Assembly: GCF_008369325.1 (NCBI RefSeq)
Contig: NZ_VOBI01000001.1
Location: 1 to 64,000 of the forward strand
Direction: 5' to 3'
Length of the DNA: 64,000 bases
From: Pseudomonas sp. ANT_H12B
GTDB taxonomy: Bacteria; Pseudomonadota; Gammaproteobacteria; Pseudomonadales; Pseudomonadaceae
Shown: in pieces, positions 16,035-25,962 of the stretch
Layout of the letters: every line of letters starts with the position of its first letter
Numbering within the stretch: position 1 is the first letter of the stretch
Made by a program: the position numbers and the translations under genes
The notes under the pieces: model-generated
What the model was told of the DNA's origin: nothing
Databases searched by the model: none
The model's input: the letters and a program-made list of their open reading frames with translations, nothing else

Positions 16035-16697
16035 TTGAAATATGGAAAAGACGTTGCGGTTGTAGAGGCCTTTCAAAGGCTTGCGCGCAATATAGACATT
16101 GAGTTTCCTGAACGCCTCGCGACTCTCATGGGAATAGCACATACGCATCCAGCAACGGCAGCACTGAGTAGCCTTGAAGATTTTATATGGCTTGATGCCG
16201 AACAGGCCGAGCGAGAAATCAATGAGTGGCTTAATCCTGATGACCAGCAAGGTCGAACCTTTCTTCCCTTTGCGGCTACAGGCGGTGGTGAGCCTTATTG
16301 CGTGGTTCGATTGGAAAACGGCGCTTCGGGGATTGCTCAGGTACTTCATTTTGCACAGCCATCCCCACTTGCCCATGCCGATATCTCTTCGTTCGTGACA
16401 AGGGAATACGTGCGCGTCGCTAGAGATCTATCTTGGCTACCACCTAGAGCAGACTTCAGTGTTGCACTGAAAAGTGAAGTGGCATTGATCCAATCGGCTC
16501 TACTACCCGCAGATTATGCACTTCTTGAGTCTATTTTCAGTCGACAGTGTGTTGCCATGAACTACCTAGCTGGGCCTCGAAGTATCCCGAAAATTGTCAA
16601 AGCTTTCATTTCTCAAGACGAAGAGGAATCTTTAGCCGCCCGACTGCGCCATCCGAACCCAATTGAGTTCGAAGCTCTTCGTGCCTGGATGCGCTAA
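16035..16697 (+). CDS. SMI1/KNR4 (SUKH)-like protein
   Basis: About 220 residues with the SUKH-type sequence FLPFAATGGGEPYCVVRLEN, followed by GIAQVLHFAQP and a helical tail. SUKH proteins are best known as immunity partners of polymorphic toxins and contact-dependent nucleases. No toxin gene is visible next to it, so this is an orphan. The frame opens at 15987 without an ATG; TTG at 16035 with GGAG 11 bases before it is the best start seen. Codon use is less GC-rich than in neighbouring genes and an IS copy follows at once, so horizontal acquisition is likely. Confidence 0.6.
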   Translation: MKYGKDVAVVEAFQRLARNIDIEFPERLATLMGIAHTHPATAALSSLEDFIWLDAEQAEREINEWLNPDDQQGRTFLPFAATGGGEPYCVVRLENGASGIAQVLHFAQPSPLAHADISSFVTREYVRVARDLSWLPPRADFSVALKSEVALIQSALLPADYALLESIFSRQCVAMNYLAGPRSIPKIVKAFISQDEEESLAARLRHPNPIEFEALRAWMR

Positions 16698-16774
16698 TTG
16701 TCCATCTCGTGCTCGGGGCCTAAAAATGGGCAAGTTTTGGCCAATAAATGGCTGCCGTGAATGGCCGCAATGGG

Positions 16775-18195
16775 TCCAGAGTGTGTAAAAACGCCTCCGC
16801 GAACCCTTGCTATGATTTCTGAGGATTTCATCGCAGGGATCGCCCATGAAGCGCTTTATCCAAGGTGAACATCGAGGCCAAGGCACCTTACTTCCCGAGA
16901 ACCTCGACGACTACGTCAGCGATACCAATCCGGTGCGTGTAGTCGACGTCTTTGTCGACGAACTCGACCTGGTCAAGCTGGGTTTTGACGGTGCCATCCC
17001 AGCCGATACTGGCCGGCCGGCTTACCACCCCGCGATCCTGCTGAAGATCTACATCTACGGCTATCTCAACCGCATCCAGTCGAGCCGACGTTTGGAGCGA
17101 GAAGCCCAACGCAACATCGAACTGATGTGGTTGACCGGGCGTTTGATGCCGGACTTCAAGACGATCGCCAATTTCCGAAAAGACAACAGCAAAGCCATCA
17201 GAGGGGTCTGTCGCCAGTTCGTTGTGTTGTGCCAGCAGTTGGGACTGTTCGGAGAACATCTGGTCGCCATCGATGGCAGTAAATTCAAAGCAGTCAACAA
17301 CCGCGACCGCAATTTCACCAGCGCCAAACTGAAACGGCGCATGGAAGAAATTGAATCAAGCATCAACCGTTACCTGGCGGCACTCGATGCTGTCGATCGG
17401 CAAGAACCAACAGCTTCCGAGCCCAATGCCGTGCGGCTGGAAGAGAAAATCGCCAAGCTCAAAACTCAAATGAAGGAGCTTCAGGCGATCGAAATCCAGC
17501 TCAATGAATCGCCGGATAAACAGGTCTCACTGACCGATCCAGACAGCCGCTCCATGATGACGCGCGGCACAGGAATCGTCGGCTACAACGTGCAGACAGC
17601 GGTCGATACGCAGCACCATTTGATCGTTGCGCATGAAGTGACCAACGTCGGTTCCGACCGCGATCAACTCAGCTCGATGGCCAAGCAGGCCCGCGAGGCG
17701 ATGGCGTCAGGTTCGTTGTCGGTAGTGGCTGACCGAGGTTACTTCAAAAGCGAACAAATCCTGGCTTGTCACGATGCAGGCATCACCGCCTATGCGCCCA
17801 AGCCGATGACCTTTGGAGCCAAGGCTGACGGGCGTTTCAATAACGATGCCTTCATCTGTGACGCGGCAAAAAACGAATACATTTGTCCGGCTGGCGAGGC
17901 GCTGATCTGGCACTACTCCTACGTTGAAAAAGGCCTGAAGTTGCATCGTTACTGGAGTTCGAAATGCCAGGGTTGCGCGTTGAAGTCGCAATGCACCCCG
18001 AGCACGGAACGACGAATTCGACGCTGGGAACATGAAGCTATACTGGAGGAAATGCAGGCCCGGCTGAGCAATGCACCGGAGATGATGCGAGTCCGAAAAC
18101 GGACTGTTGAGCATCCCTTCGGGACGCTCAAACAATGGATGGGTGCGACGCACTTCCTGACGCGAAAGCTGGCTGGGGTGAGTACGGAGATGAGC
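16775..18195 (+). mobile_element. IS1182-family element, 3' truncated
   Basis: The left end probably lies near the sequence AGAGTGTGTAAAAACGCC (starting about 16778). The transposase follows from 16846. No matching right terminal repeat is found: the IS sequence stops at about 18195, in the sequence GAGATGAGCTC, where it joins the remains of a leftward host gene. The left boundary is an estimate. Confidence 0.65.
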
Positions 18196-18228
18196 TCTGA
18201 CTGGCCGCCACGCTATGACAATCATTGA
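16846..18228 (+). pseudogene. IS1182 family transposase, C-terminally truncated
   Basis: 460 codons from ATG at 16846. Features of the family: MKRFIQGEHRGQGTLLPENL at the N-terminus, a DDE core with VAIDGSKFKAVN (first Asp), VVADRGYFKSEQ (second Asp) and TVEHPFGTLKQWMG (Glu), and a Cys cluster, CQGCALKSQC. Family members usually end some 15-20 residues after LAGVSTEMS. Here that point is followed by SDWPPRYDNH, which is translated host DNA. The catalytic core is complete, so activity cannot be excluded, but with no right end the element should be immobile. Confidence 0.85.
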
Positions 18229-18346
18229 TATCCAGCTGGATTTGTTGCGAAGTCTGCCCCTTCAGCGGCACGACGGTTTCCGCCCATCCCTGGGTCGACG
18301 AAACCGACAATGCGACGCACAGGCTTATGAATGACAGCTTGCTCAT
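18196..18346 (-). pseudogene. N-terminal remnant of an exported protein gene cut by the IS
   Basis: A leftward gene starts at ATG 18346 behind GGAGG and encodes a signal peptide (MSKLSFISLCVALSVSSTQGWA) and the start of a mature protein (ETVVPLKGQTSQQIQLDINDCHSVA). After about 50 codons it runs into the IS1182 sequence near 18195, and the frame then reads IS DNA backwards. This start resembles Pseudomonas glycine-zipper/YMGG-like envelope proteins (from memory). The rest of the gene is missing, so the insertion was followed by a deletion or rearrangement. Confidence 0.75.
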
Positions 18347-18571
18347 GATGACCTCCGACAGGGCCCGGCACTCTGCAAGAACACTGGGTCGGTAGACAGC
18401 TGACGACTGATTCCGGGCTTGATTCAGCACCAAAGAGTGTAGATCACCCATCACTCGCCCTCCTCCCCGGTTTTGAGTGACCTTGCCCGTCCAAACGATT
18501 CTTTTCGGTCGTTTTGGCCTGATGACCTAACCTCATAGGTTGAGCGATTAACAATAGAGCCGAGCACTCCT

Positions 18572-20959
18572 ATGCGTAATGCATTGAAGTTAATGATTTT
18601 CGTCGCGCTCACGCTGCTGGGACCGGGTTGCGGAGTCGTGTCGGCCGCCGATATGCCAGTGCCTTCAACTTCCACGCCAGGCGTATCGTCTTTTGCCGTC
18701 TCCCAGAGTGATCTGCAAGCACTGCAAATTCGGCTTGACCGGATCAAGCAACAGGCTTCGCTCGCCAATAACCTGACCCAGATGGTCGGTCTGCAAGATT
18801 CGGTTCAATTGTTTATCAGTGATGTGGATAGCCTGCAGTCATCGCTGCTGCCCGAACAGAAGCAATTACAAGCCCAGCTTGACGTTTTGGGCCCCGAATC
18901 GGCAGGCGATGTCGCGTTAGAGAAGTCTGATATTGCGACCCAAAGGGTCTATCTTTCCGAACAAAAGAGAACAGTCGATTCCACCTTGAAAACCCTGGCC
19001 GCGCTGAGAGCAAGTGCTGCCGACCTCATCACTCAGATTGTCGGCTTTCGCCGTAACCTTCTGGAAACCGAAGTCACGCTTCGCAGCGGCAGTATCCTGG
19101 GGCCGGGGTTTTGGGCACCGTTGTTCAACCCGCCATTAGAGGACCGTCAGCGGCTACGCGCCTTCTTCGAGCAGGCTGGCAGCGTCATCAAAACCGCCTG
19201 GCAACCCGGCGAAGGTCTGTTTACCACGGCACTGATTGTGCTGGCCCTGGCTATTTGGACCTGGGGTCGAAGGTTCGCGGAGCGCGGGCTGACCTGGGTG
19301 TGCATTCACCGAATGCCTGAAGGACGTTTGCGTCGCAGTTCGCTTGCACTGGCGACAGTCGTGGCCACGGTATTGACCGCCGCCTGCGCGATGCACCTGC
19401 TGTTTTATGCACTCACTCGACAGCTGACGTTGTCACCCATGATGCAAAACTTTGCCGATGAATTCGAAAAACTCTTCTATACCTGCGTCCTGATCACCGG
19501 TTTAAGCCGGGCGCTGCTGTCGATCCAGCATCCCTCCTGGCGGCTACCGTCCATCGCCGATCCCGTCGCACTGGCGATGAAACCCTTTCCCAGACTATTG
19601 GCCGCAACGCTTCTGGTGCTGGTAGGGCTGGCGCAAATCTCCAATGTCACCGGGATGAGCACCCCGGCCATACTCTTCGGTCGAGGCTTTATCGCGCTCG
19701 TTGTCACGCTGATTATTGGTGCTTTATTCCTGCATGCCAGCAAAGCCCGAAGAGCCGTGGCGGCTACCGGTGAAGCTCCGGAATCGAGTACCACCCTCGC
19801 CGGCCTGATTTATTCCTTCGCCAGCATTGCGATTGTGGCATCGCTGTTTGCGCTGTTGATCGGCTATATATCCCTGGCAAGGTTCATCACCTATGAACTG
19901 GTCTGGGGGTTCACCATCCTGTCCGGTTTCTACTTGCTCATTCAGCTGCTCAAAGACAGTTGTGAATACCTGTTTTCACCCAAGAGCCCCAGCGGAAAAG
20001 CACTTAAACAATTGCTCGGGATTGGCGATGTGCGCCTTGAGCAAGTGTCGATCATTTTGTCCGGCGTGGGTCGGGCTGCACTATTGCTGCTCGCCGTCAT
20101 TTCACTGTTTGTGGGTGGCGTAGGAACGACACTCGGGCAACTGGTCACCCAAACGTTCGCCATCCTCGGCGGTGATGGCTTGCGCAAGCTGAATATCATC
20201 CCGGGCCACTTGCTTAACGCGCTGCTGGCCCTGTTGATTGGTATCTACCTGATTCGCTCTCTGCGCCGGTGGCTGGATAACGAATTCCTGCCCAAAACCG
20301 ACATGGACCCCGGCATGTGTGCCTCCCTCAGCACACTCTTCGCCAACATCGGCTACGTCCTGGTCTTTCTGCTGGCGTTGTCGTCACTGGGAGTGAAGTG
20401 GACCAACCTCGCCTGGATCGTCAGCGCCCTGTCGGTGGGTATTGGTTTCGGCTTGCAGGAAATCGTCAAAAACTTCGTCTCCGGCCTGATTCTCCTGACC
20501 GAACGTCCGGTCAAGGTCGGCGACTTGATCAGTATCAGCGGCGTGGAAGGTGACATCCGGCGAATCAATGTCCGGGCCACCGAAATACAACTCAGCGACC
20601 GCTCGATTGTCATCGTGCCGAACTCTCAATTGATCTCGCAAAACTTGCGCAACGTAACGTTGGGCGGAAGTGCGCAAGGTGTGGCGACACTCGAACTGAT
20701 GTTCCCTCTGGACATCAACCCCGAGCAAGTACAAAACCTGTTGTACGACACCTATCGTGAACACGAGACCATCCTTGATAAACCGGCCCCGTTTGTCCGA
20801 TTCAGCAAACTCTCCCCCGAAGGCATCACGTTGACGGTCACCGGCTACGTCAGCAGCCCGAGAATCGTGGGCACGACCAAAAGCGATCTGCTGTTTGAGA
20901 TATTGAAGCGGCTGGGCGCAGCCGGCATAGAGCTGGCGAAACCTGCGCCCGTCGCCTGA
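18572..20959 (+). CDS. MscS-family mechanosensitive channel with N-terminal DUF3772
   Basis: 795 residues. A signal peptide (1-26) and a periplasmic coiled-coil-like region (about 45-160, DUF3772 type) are followed by about ten membrane segments and, near residues 600-790, the MscS core: WIVSALSVGIGFGLQEIVKN is the pore-lining TM3 followed by the beta domain entry, then ERPVKVGDLISISGVEGD and DRSIVIVPNSQLISQN. It forms an inner-membrane safety channel opened by membrane tension on osmotic downshock. It starts at ATG 18572 with a weak GAG site and is a single-gene unit. Confidence 0.92.
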   Translation: MRNALKLMIFVALTLLGPGCGVVSAADMPVPSTSTPGVSSFAVSQSDLQALQIRLDRIKQQASLANNLTQMVGLQDSVQLFISDVDSLQSSLLPEQKQLQAQLDVLGPESAGDVALEKSDIATQRVYLSEQKRTVDSTLKTLAALRASAADLITQIVGFRRNLLETEVTLRSGSILGPGFWAPLFNPPLEDRQRLRAFFEQAGSVIKTAWQPGEGLFTTALIVLALAIWTWGRRFAERGLTWVCIHRMPEGRLRRSSLALATVVATVLTAACAMHLLFYALTRQLTLSPMMQNFADEFEKLFYTCVLITGLSRALLSIQHPSWRLPSIADPVALAMKPFPRLLAATLLVLVGLAQISNVTGMSTPAILFGRGFIALVVTLIIGALFLHASKARRAVAATGEAPESSTTLAGLIYSFASIAIVASLFALLIGYISLARFITYELVWGFTILSGFYLLIQLLKDSCEYLFSPKSPSGKALKQLLGIGDVRLEQVSIILSGVGRAALLLLAVISLFVGGVGTTLGQLVTQTFAILGGDGLRKLNIIPGHLLNALLALLIGIYLIRSLRRWLDNEFLPKTDMDPGMCASLSTLFANIGYVLVFLLALSSLGVKWTNLAWIVSALSVGIGFGLQEIVKNFVSGLILLTERPVKVGDLISISGVEGDIRRINVRATEIQLSDRSIVIVPNSQLISQNLRNVTLGGSAQGVATLELMFPLDINPEQVQNLLYDTYREHETILDKPAPFVRFSKLSPEGITLTVTGYVSSPRIVGTTKSDLLFEILKRLGAAGIELAKPAPVA

Positions 20960-20968
20960 TCGATGGGC

Positions 20969-22579
20969 TCAATACACCGCGATATGCGAGTCCGTTCTCG
21001 GCTCGGTGCCACCGCACAACACGCCGGTATCAGGATCACGCAAGATGATTTGCCCACGCCCGTAACTGGTCAAGTCACACGCCACTTGCACCTCATGCCC
21101 GCGCCGCGCCAAGGCTGCGGCCATATCCCGCGAAGCGCCCTGCTCGATACCGACCTTCAGTCCTCCCAGCCACTGCCAGCGTGGTGCATCCAGCGCGGCT
21201 TGCGGGTTCAGACCGAAATCCACCAGGTTCATGACCATCTGCACGTGCCCTTGCGGTTGCATGTAGCCGCCCATCACGCCAAACGGCCCCATCGGCACGC
21301 CATCCTTGCTGAGAAACCCCGGGATGATGGTGTGGAAGGTCTTCTTGCCCGGCGCCAGACAGTTCGAATGCCCGGGATCGAGGCTGAACTCTTCGCCGCG
21401 GTTTTGCAGGGCGATGCCACTGTCGGGCAACACAACGCCGGAACCAAAGCCGTGGTAGTTGCTCTGGATGAACGAAACCATGTTGCCTTCGGCGTCGGCG
21501 GTGGCCAGGTACACCGTGCCGCTGGCATGCGGGTCGCCCGGTTGCGGCGCCACAGCCTGATCGCCGATCTGTGCCCGACGGTGCGCGGCATAGGTTTCGC
21601 TGAGCAAGTCATCGACCGCGACTCGCATATGCTCCGGGTCAGTGATGTAGTGCAGACCGTCGCTGTAGGCGAGTTTCATGGCCTCAAGCTGACGGTGCCA
21701 GGTCTGCTGACTGTCGCGGTGATCGAAGTCGAAACCCTCCAGAATCTTCAAGGTCATCAATGCGACCAGCCCCTGACCGCTCGGCGGAATCTCCCAGACG
21801 TCATAGCCCCGGTAATTGGCCTTGATCGGGTCGACCCACTGGGCGCGATAATCCTGTAAATCATCGGCGCGCAAATAACCGCCCGTGGCACGGGAGTACG
21901 CATCCAGCCGTTGCGCCAGAGCGCCGCGATATAGGCTTTCGCAGCCTGTGGTCGCCAGTTCCGACAACGTCCGGGCCTGGGCCGGGTTGCGAAACATCTC
22001 GCCGGCGCGGGGTGCCCGGCCATCGATCAAAAAGGTCTCGAACCAGCTGTCGAGCACTTCGTTGCGGCTCGGGGTGAAGTCCTCCAGCGCGGCTTGCCAT
22101 TGCAGGGCAACCACCGGCGACACCGGGAAGCCATCTCGCGCCAGGCTGATCGCCGGTTGCAACAAATCAGCAAAGGGCAGACGCCCGAAACGCTTGGAAA
22201 GCTCGGCCCAGGCCGACGGGCAGCCCGGAATCGTCACGGGGGTCCAGCCATGCAACGGCATTTTTTCGTGGCCGGCGGCTTTCACCGCGTCGATGCTAAG
22301 GGCTTGCGGTGCCGAGCCGTTGGCATTCAAACCGTGCAACTTGTTTTGCGTCCAGACCAGCGCAAAGGCGTCGCCACCAATGCCGCAACCGGTCGGCTCA
22401 ACCACCGTCAACGCCGCGGCCGTGGCAATCGCCGCGTCGATGGCATTGCCACCCCGACGCATGATTTCAATCCCCGCTTCGGCGGCCAGTGGCTGGGAGG
22501 CGGCGACCATGCCGCGTTTTGCGAAAACACTTTGACGTTGCGAGGCGTAGGGATACTCATGGGCAGAAAATTTAAACAT
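20969..22579 (-). CDS. Gamma-glutamyltransferase family protein
   Basis: About 536 residues from ATG at 22579 (MFKFSAHEYPYA). The N-terminus has the family pattern GMVAASQPLAAEAGIEIMRR and GGNAIDAAIA, and the substrate loop GCGIGGDAFALVW. The Thr in HASGTVYLATAD (about residue 355) is the expected autoprocessing nucleophile, and the C-terminal half has MGGYMQPQGH. There is no signal peptide, so unlike Ggt it is probably cytoplasmic, as in YwrD-like members. It is the last gene of the GntR/ABC operon, so it probably hydrolyses the imported gamma-glutamyl or acyl-amino compound (inference). Confidence 0.88.
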   Translation of the reverse strand: MFKFSAHEYPYASQRQSVFAKRGMVAASQPLAAEAGIEIMRRGGNAIDAAIATAAALTVVEPTGCGIGGDAFALVWTQNKLHGLNANGSAPQALSIDAVKAAGHEKMPLHGWTPVTIPGCPSAWAELSKRFGRLPFADLLQPAISLARDGFPVSPVVALQWQAALEDFTPSRNEVLDSWFETFLIDGRAPRAGEMFRNPAQARTLSELATTGCESLYRGALAQRLDAYSRATGGYLRADDLQDYRAQWVDPIKANYRGYDVWEIPPSGQGLVALMTLKILEGFDFDHRDSQQTWHRQLEAMKLAYSDGLHYITDPEHMRVAVDDLLSETYAAHRRAQIGDQAVAPQPGDPHASGTVYLATADAEGNMVSFIQSNYHGFGSGVVLPDSGIALQNRGEEFSLDPGHSNCLAPGKKTFHTIIPGFLSKDGVPMGPFGVMGGYMQPQGHVQMVMNLVDFGLNPQAALDAPRWQWLGGLKVGIEQGASRDMAAALARRGHEVQVACDLTSYGRGQIILRDPDTGVLCGGTEPRTDSHIAVY

Positions 22580-22611
22580 GACAGGACTCACACAAAAGGA
22601 ATTTTTCGGGC

Positions 22612-23391
22612 TCACAACACCCGACTGAGAAAGGCGCGGGTACGGGCATGACGCGGTTGGCTGAAGATCTGCTCGGGCGGGCCTTGCTCAATCAACTCAC
22701 CTTGATCGAGCACCACCACTCGGTCGGCCACCTCGCGGGCAAAGCCCATTTCATGGGTCACCACCACCATGGTCATGCCCTCTTCGGCCAACTCCTTCAT
22801 CACCTGCAGGACCTCGCCAACGGTCTCCGGGTCCAGGGCGCTGGTGGGTTCGTCGAAGAGCATCGCCTGAGGCTTCATCGCCAATGCCCGGGCGATGGCC
22901 ACCCGCTGCTGTTGACCGCCGGACAACATCGATGGGTAGTGATCGGCCTTCTCGGCCAGCCCGACGCGCTTGAGCAGCGCCCGCGCCTGTTCCAGTGCCG
23001 CAGGGCGGGACACACCCAGCACATGAATGGGCGCTTCGATGATGTTTTCCAGTGCCGTCATGTGCGGGAACAGGTTGAAGCGCTGGAACACCATGCCGAT
23101 GTCCCGGCGCTGTCGGGCAATATTGCGCTCCGAGTCCCGTACCAGGCTGCCGTTGGCCCGGGTGCGATAACCCATGGGCTGACCACTGACGCGGATCTGC
23201 CCGGACTGAATGTCTTCAAGCAAGTTGATGCAGCGGATAAACGTGGTTTTGCCGGAACCGGAGGCGCCGATCAGCACCACCACTTCACCGCGTCGAACCT
23301 GCAACGAGATGCCTTTGAGAATCTCCAGATCACCGAAGGACTTGTGAATATCCAGCGCTTCGATGACCAGTTCTTCACTCATGTGCGCCAT
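22612..23391 (-). CDS. Amino acid ABC transporter ATP-binding protein
   Basis: About 259 residues, start ATG 23391 behind GAGAGG, three bases after the permease stop; ATG at 23382 is an alternative. Walker A GASGSGKT, signature [15 protein letters not shown], Walker [14 protein letters not shown] and the switch His in [12 protein letters not shown] are all present, placing it in the polar amino acid (HisP/GlnQ) group. It powers uptake by the permease at 23394 and the binding protein at 24173. Confidence 0.95.
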   Translation of the reverse strand: MAHMSEELVIEALDIHKSFGDLEILKGISLQVRRGEVVVLIGASGSGKTTFIRCINLLEDIQSGQIRVSGQPMGYRTRANGSLVRDSERNIARQRRDIGMVFQRFNLFPHMTALENIIEAPIHVLGVSRPAALEQARALLKRVGLAEKADHYPSMLSGGQQQRVAIARALAMKPQAMLFDEPTSALDPETVGEVLQVMKELAEEGMTMVVVTHEMGFAREVADRVVVLDQGELIEQGPPEQIFSQPRHARTRAFLSRVL

Positions 23392-23393
23392 GT

Positions 23394-24161
23394 TCAACGC
23401 CCTCTCAACAGTTTCATGGTGTTGCGGCCGAACATTCGACTGGCGGCCGCTGCCGGTCGATCAGACTGCCCGAAACGCGCTTCAAGCCAACGCTGGAAAA
23501 AGCCCCAGAGTGTGGTCAGCACCAGGAAGTAAATGGCGACCACCAGATACAACTCGAACACCCGGAAGGTCGCCGATGTCACCATTTGTGTACTGAGCAG
23601 CAGCTCCTGCACACCGATAACGCTGACCAGCGTGGTGTTCTTGAGCATCACGTTGAACTCGTTGCCCAGCGGCGGCACGATCACCCGGAACGCCTGAGGC
23701 AACACAATGCGCCGCATCAATTTGCCAAAGGTCATGCCCAGGGAACGCCCGGCTTCGTACTGGCCCTTGTCCACCGCGCCGATGCCCGCACGGATGATCT
23801 CGGCCATGTACGCGCCTTCGTTGAGGCCCAGTGCGATGATCGCTGCCTGGATATTGCCGGGCACGATGAACCAGCCCAGGTCCAGGTCTTCGAAGCGAAA
23901 AATCCCCCCGGCCGCCAGTGCCGTGTACAGAAAAACGATCTGCACCAGCAACGGCGTGCCGCGCATCAGCCACACGTAAAAACGCACCGGGTACTGCAAC
24001 AACGGATTACGCGACAACTTCATCAACGCCGCGACCAGCCCCAACACACAACCCAGCAGCATGGCCGATACGCTAATCAGGCAGGTCAGCCAGAGCCCGG
24101 TCAAGTAGACATCGCTGGGCTGCAACAGGTACTGCCAGAACACATCCCAATTGAAATTCAT
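23394..24161 (-). CDS. Amino acid ABC transporter permease
   Basis: 255 residues from ATG 24161 ([12 protein letters not shown]), behind GAGG. It has about five membrane segments. The EAA coupling loop reads [20 protein letters not shown], followed by [20 protein letters not shown], diagnostic of HisMQ/GlnP permeases. Only one permease gene is present, so the transporter would be a homodimer in the membrane. Confidence 0.95.
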   Translation of the reverse strand: MNFNWDVFWQYLLQPSDVYLTGLWLTCLISVSAMLLGCVLGLVAALMKLSRNPLLQYPVRFYVWLMRGTPLLVQIVFLYTALAAGGIFRFEDLDLGWFIVPGNIQAAIIALGLNEGAYMAEIIRAGIGAVDKGQYEAGRSLGMTFGKLMRRIVLPQAFRVIVPPLGNEFNVMLKNTTLVSVIGVQELLLSTQMVTSATFRVFELYLVVAIYFLVLTTLWGFFQRWLEARFGQSDRPAAAASRMFGRNTMKLLRGR

Positions 24162-24172
24162 CGAGTCGGTCC

Positions 24173-24979
24173 TCAGTCCAGTTTGTCGCTGTCGACATGC
24201 CATTTGCTGAGCAGCGCAGCGTAGCTGCCATCAGCGCGCATGCCTTGCAGGACTTCGGTCAAGGCAGCCGTCAGCTGCGGATCGTCTTTACGCACGCCAA
24301 ACCCGGTAAGAATCCGGTTGAACGCCGGCACTGCCGACTGGAACAGGTCAGGAGCGAGTTGTTGATAGTGCCCGGCGGACTCCACTGTGGTGCCGAAGGC
24401 GTCCACCTGATGGATGCGCAATGCCTGGAAGGCATCGGCGTCGACGTTGTAGATCACCAGTTTCATCGGCGCCTTGCCGGCCGCTTCGAGTTTTTCGTTC
24501 TCCTTGCCGAGCAGCACACGGATCGTTGAACCGTTGCTGACCGCGACCTTCAGGCCCGACAGGTCCTCCAGCGTGCTCACTGATTTCGGGTTGCCTTTGG
24601 GCACCACGATCGACTGACTGGAGTACATGAAATTAACGATATTGATCACTTCGCGGCGTTCGGGCTTATCGAACAGTTGATCGACGATCATGTCGCATTG
24701 CTGCGCGAGCAGCGCCGGGATGAGGCCGGCGAAAGGAGAGATGCGCCATTCGACTTTCTTGTCGCCCAGGCGCTTGGCAATCGCCTCGCCCATGTCCACC
24801 TGAAGACCGACGGGCTTTTGTTTCATGTCGAAAGACACCAGGGGTGGCGAGTCCATCCCGGAGCAATAAACGATCTTCTCGCTCTTGCTTAATCGTTCGG
24901 AAAGTTCGGGGACGGCCAGCGCCCATTGTGAGCAGAGACTTAAGGCAAGAACAGCAGCTAACGCGCAAGGCTTGTGCAT
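24173..24979 (-). CDS. Amino acid ABC transporter substrate-binding protein
   Basis: 268 residues from ATG 24979 with a clear signal peptide (MHKPCALAAVLALSLCSQWALA). The mature protein has the type-II binding-protein pattern QVDMGEAIAKRLG, and further on LSGLKVAVSNGSTIRVLLG and VDAFGTTVE. It delivers a polar amino acid or derivative to the permease. The gamma-glutamyltransferase-like gene in the same operon suggests gamma-glutamyl compounds as cargo (inference). Confidence 0.92.
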   Translation of the reverse strand: MHKPCALAAVLALSLCSQWALAVPELSERLSKSEKIVYCSGMDSPPLVSFDMKQKPVGLQVDMGEAIAKRLGDKKVEWRISPFAGLIPALLAQQCDMIVDQLFDKPERREVINIVNFMYSSQSIVVPKGNPKSVSTLEDLSGLKVAVSNGSTIRVLLGKENEKLEAAGKAPMKLVIYNVDADAFQALRIHQVDAFGTTVESAGHYQQLAPDLFQSAVPAFNRILTGFGVRKDDPQLTAALTEVLQGMRADGSYAALLSKWHVDSDKLD

Positions 24980-25061
24980 GGCAATACTCCCAGTTATGTC
25001 AGGTAACGAGGTGCTACTCAAGGTCACAACAACCGCAAAATCGCTTGGCAAAAAGGCCCTT

Positions 25062-25730
25062 TTATTGATGAGCCTCAAGAAACTGAATCAATCGCGGAAT
25101 CGTCCCTTCGATGTGCTCGCAGACCACCGTCGCGGCTTTGTCCGGGTCACCTGAACGCAACGCGGCGACAATCGAGGCGTGTTCATCCCGGGCGCTACGG
25201 AGTTTGTCGGCGTGCTGCAGCCACAGGCGCATGTGCGGTTCGATCACCGAATACAGCGCCGAAATCTGCCGCATCAGCCGGGGTCTTTCGCTCAGGCTGC
25301 ACAGGTATTCATGGAAGGCGCGGTGACGGCTGACCCACTCGGCGCCGTCTTCGCGGTAGTCGTCCATCTCATCGAGCAAACGCTCCAGATGGCTGAAATG
25401 GCGCTCGGAGAGTTTCGTCACGGCCACCCGGATGGCGAGGCCTTCCAGGGCGCTGCGCATTTCGAAAACCTCACGCATTTCGTCGATGTTCAAGCCCCGG
25501 ACGATGGCGCCGCGATTGGGCCGCAGCGTTACCAGGCCGTCGGCATCCAGACGCCGGAACGCTTCGCGAACGGGCATTCGGCTCATGCCGATTTCACCGG
25601 CGATGTCCTCGGCAATCAGCCGCTCCCCGGTGCGGTAACGTCCTTTGCAGATGGCCTCAAGAAGAAAGTTGTAGGCCTCCTCTTCGGCGGTGATGGGTTG
25701 GCGCTCGGTGTAGACAGGGGCAAATTTCAT
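25062..25730 (-). CDS. GntR family regulator (FadR/FCD type)
   Basis: 222 residues from ATG 25730 behind AAGG. The winged helix (LIAEDIAGEIGMSRMPVREAFRRL) is followed by an all-helical FCD ligand domain (MRSALEGLAIRVAV; HRAFHEYLCSLS). It is the first gene of the leftward operon with an ABC importer and a gamma-glutamyltransferase-like enzyme, so it probably controls this operon and itself in response to the imported compound. Confidence 0.9.
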   Translation of the reverse strand: MKFAPVYTERQPITAEEEAYNFLLEAICKGRYRTGERLIAEDIAGEIGMSRMPVREAFRRLDADGLVTLRPNRGAIVRGLNIDEMREVFEMRSALEGLAIRVAVTKLSERHFSHLERLLDEMDDYREDGAEWVSRHRAFHEYLCSLSERPRLMRQISALYSVIEPHMRLWLQHADKLRSARDEHASIVAALRSGDPDKAATVVCEHIEGTIPRLIQFLEAHQ

Positions 25731-25962
25731 CAGGTGCACCTTTTGTATTTTTGTATCCAATTATCCATAAAGCCAAAAAAGCACATTGCATGCCATCTTC
25801 CGCGAATGCCATTCAGGTGCTTGATTCGATTGATTTATTGATGATTTAGAGCGTAGACAAAGCCGTTTGCCGGCTTAGGAGAACGGGGCAAAACGCCCCA
25901 TCGGGTAGCCTGCCGACACGAAAAGAGTGCAGACAGGTAACACCGGTCACAGGATTGAAACA

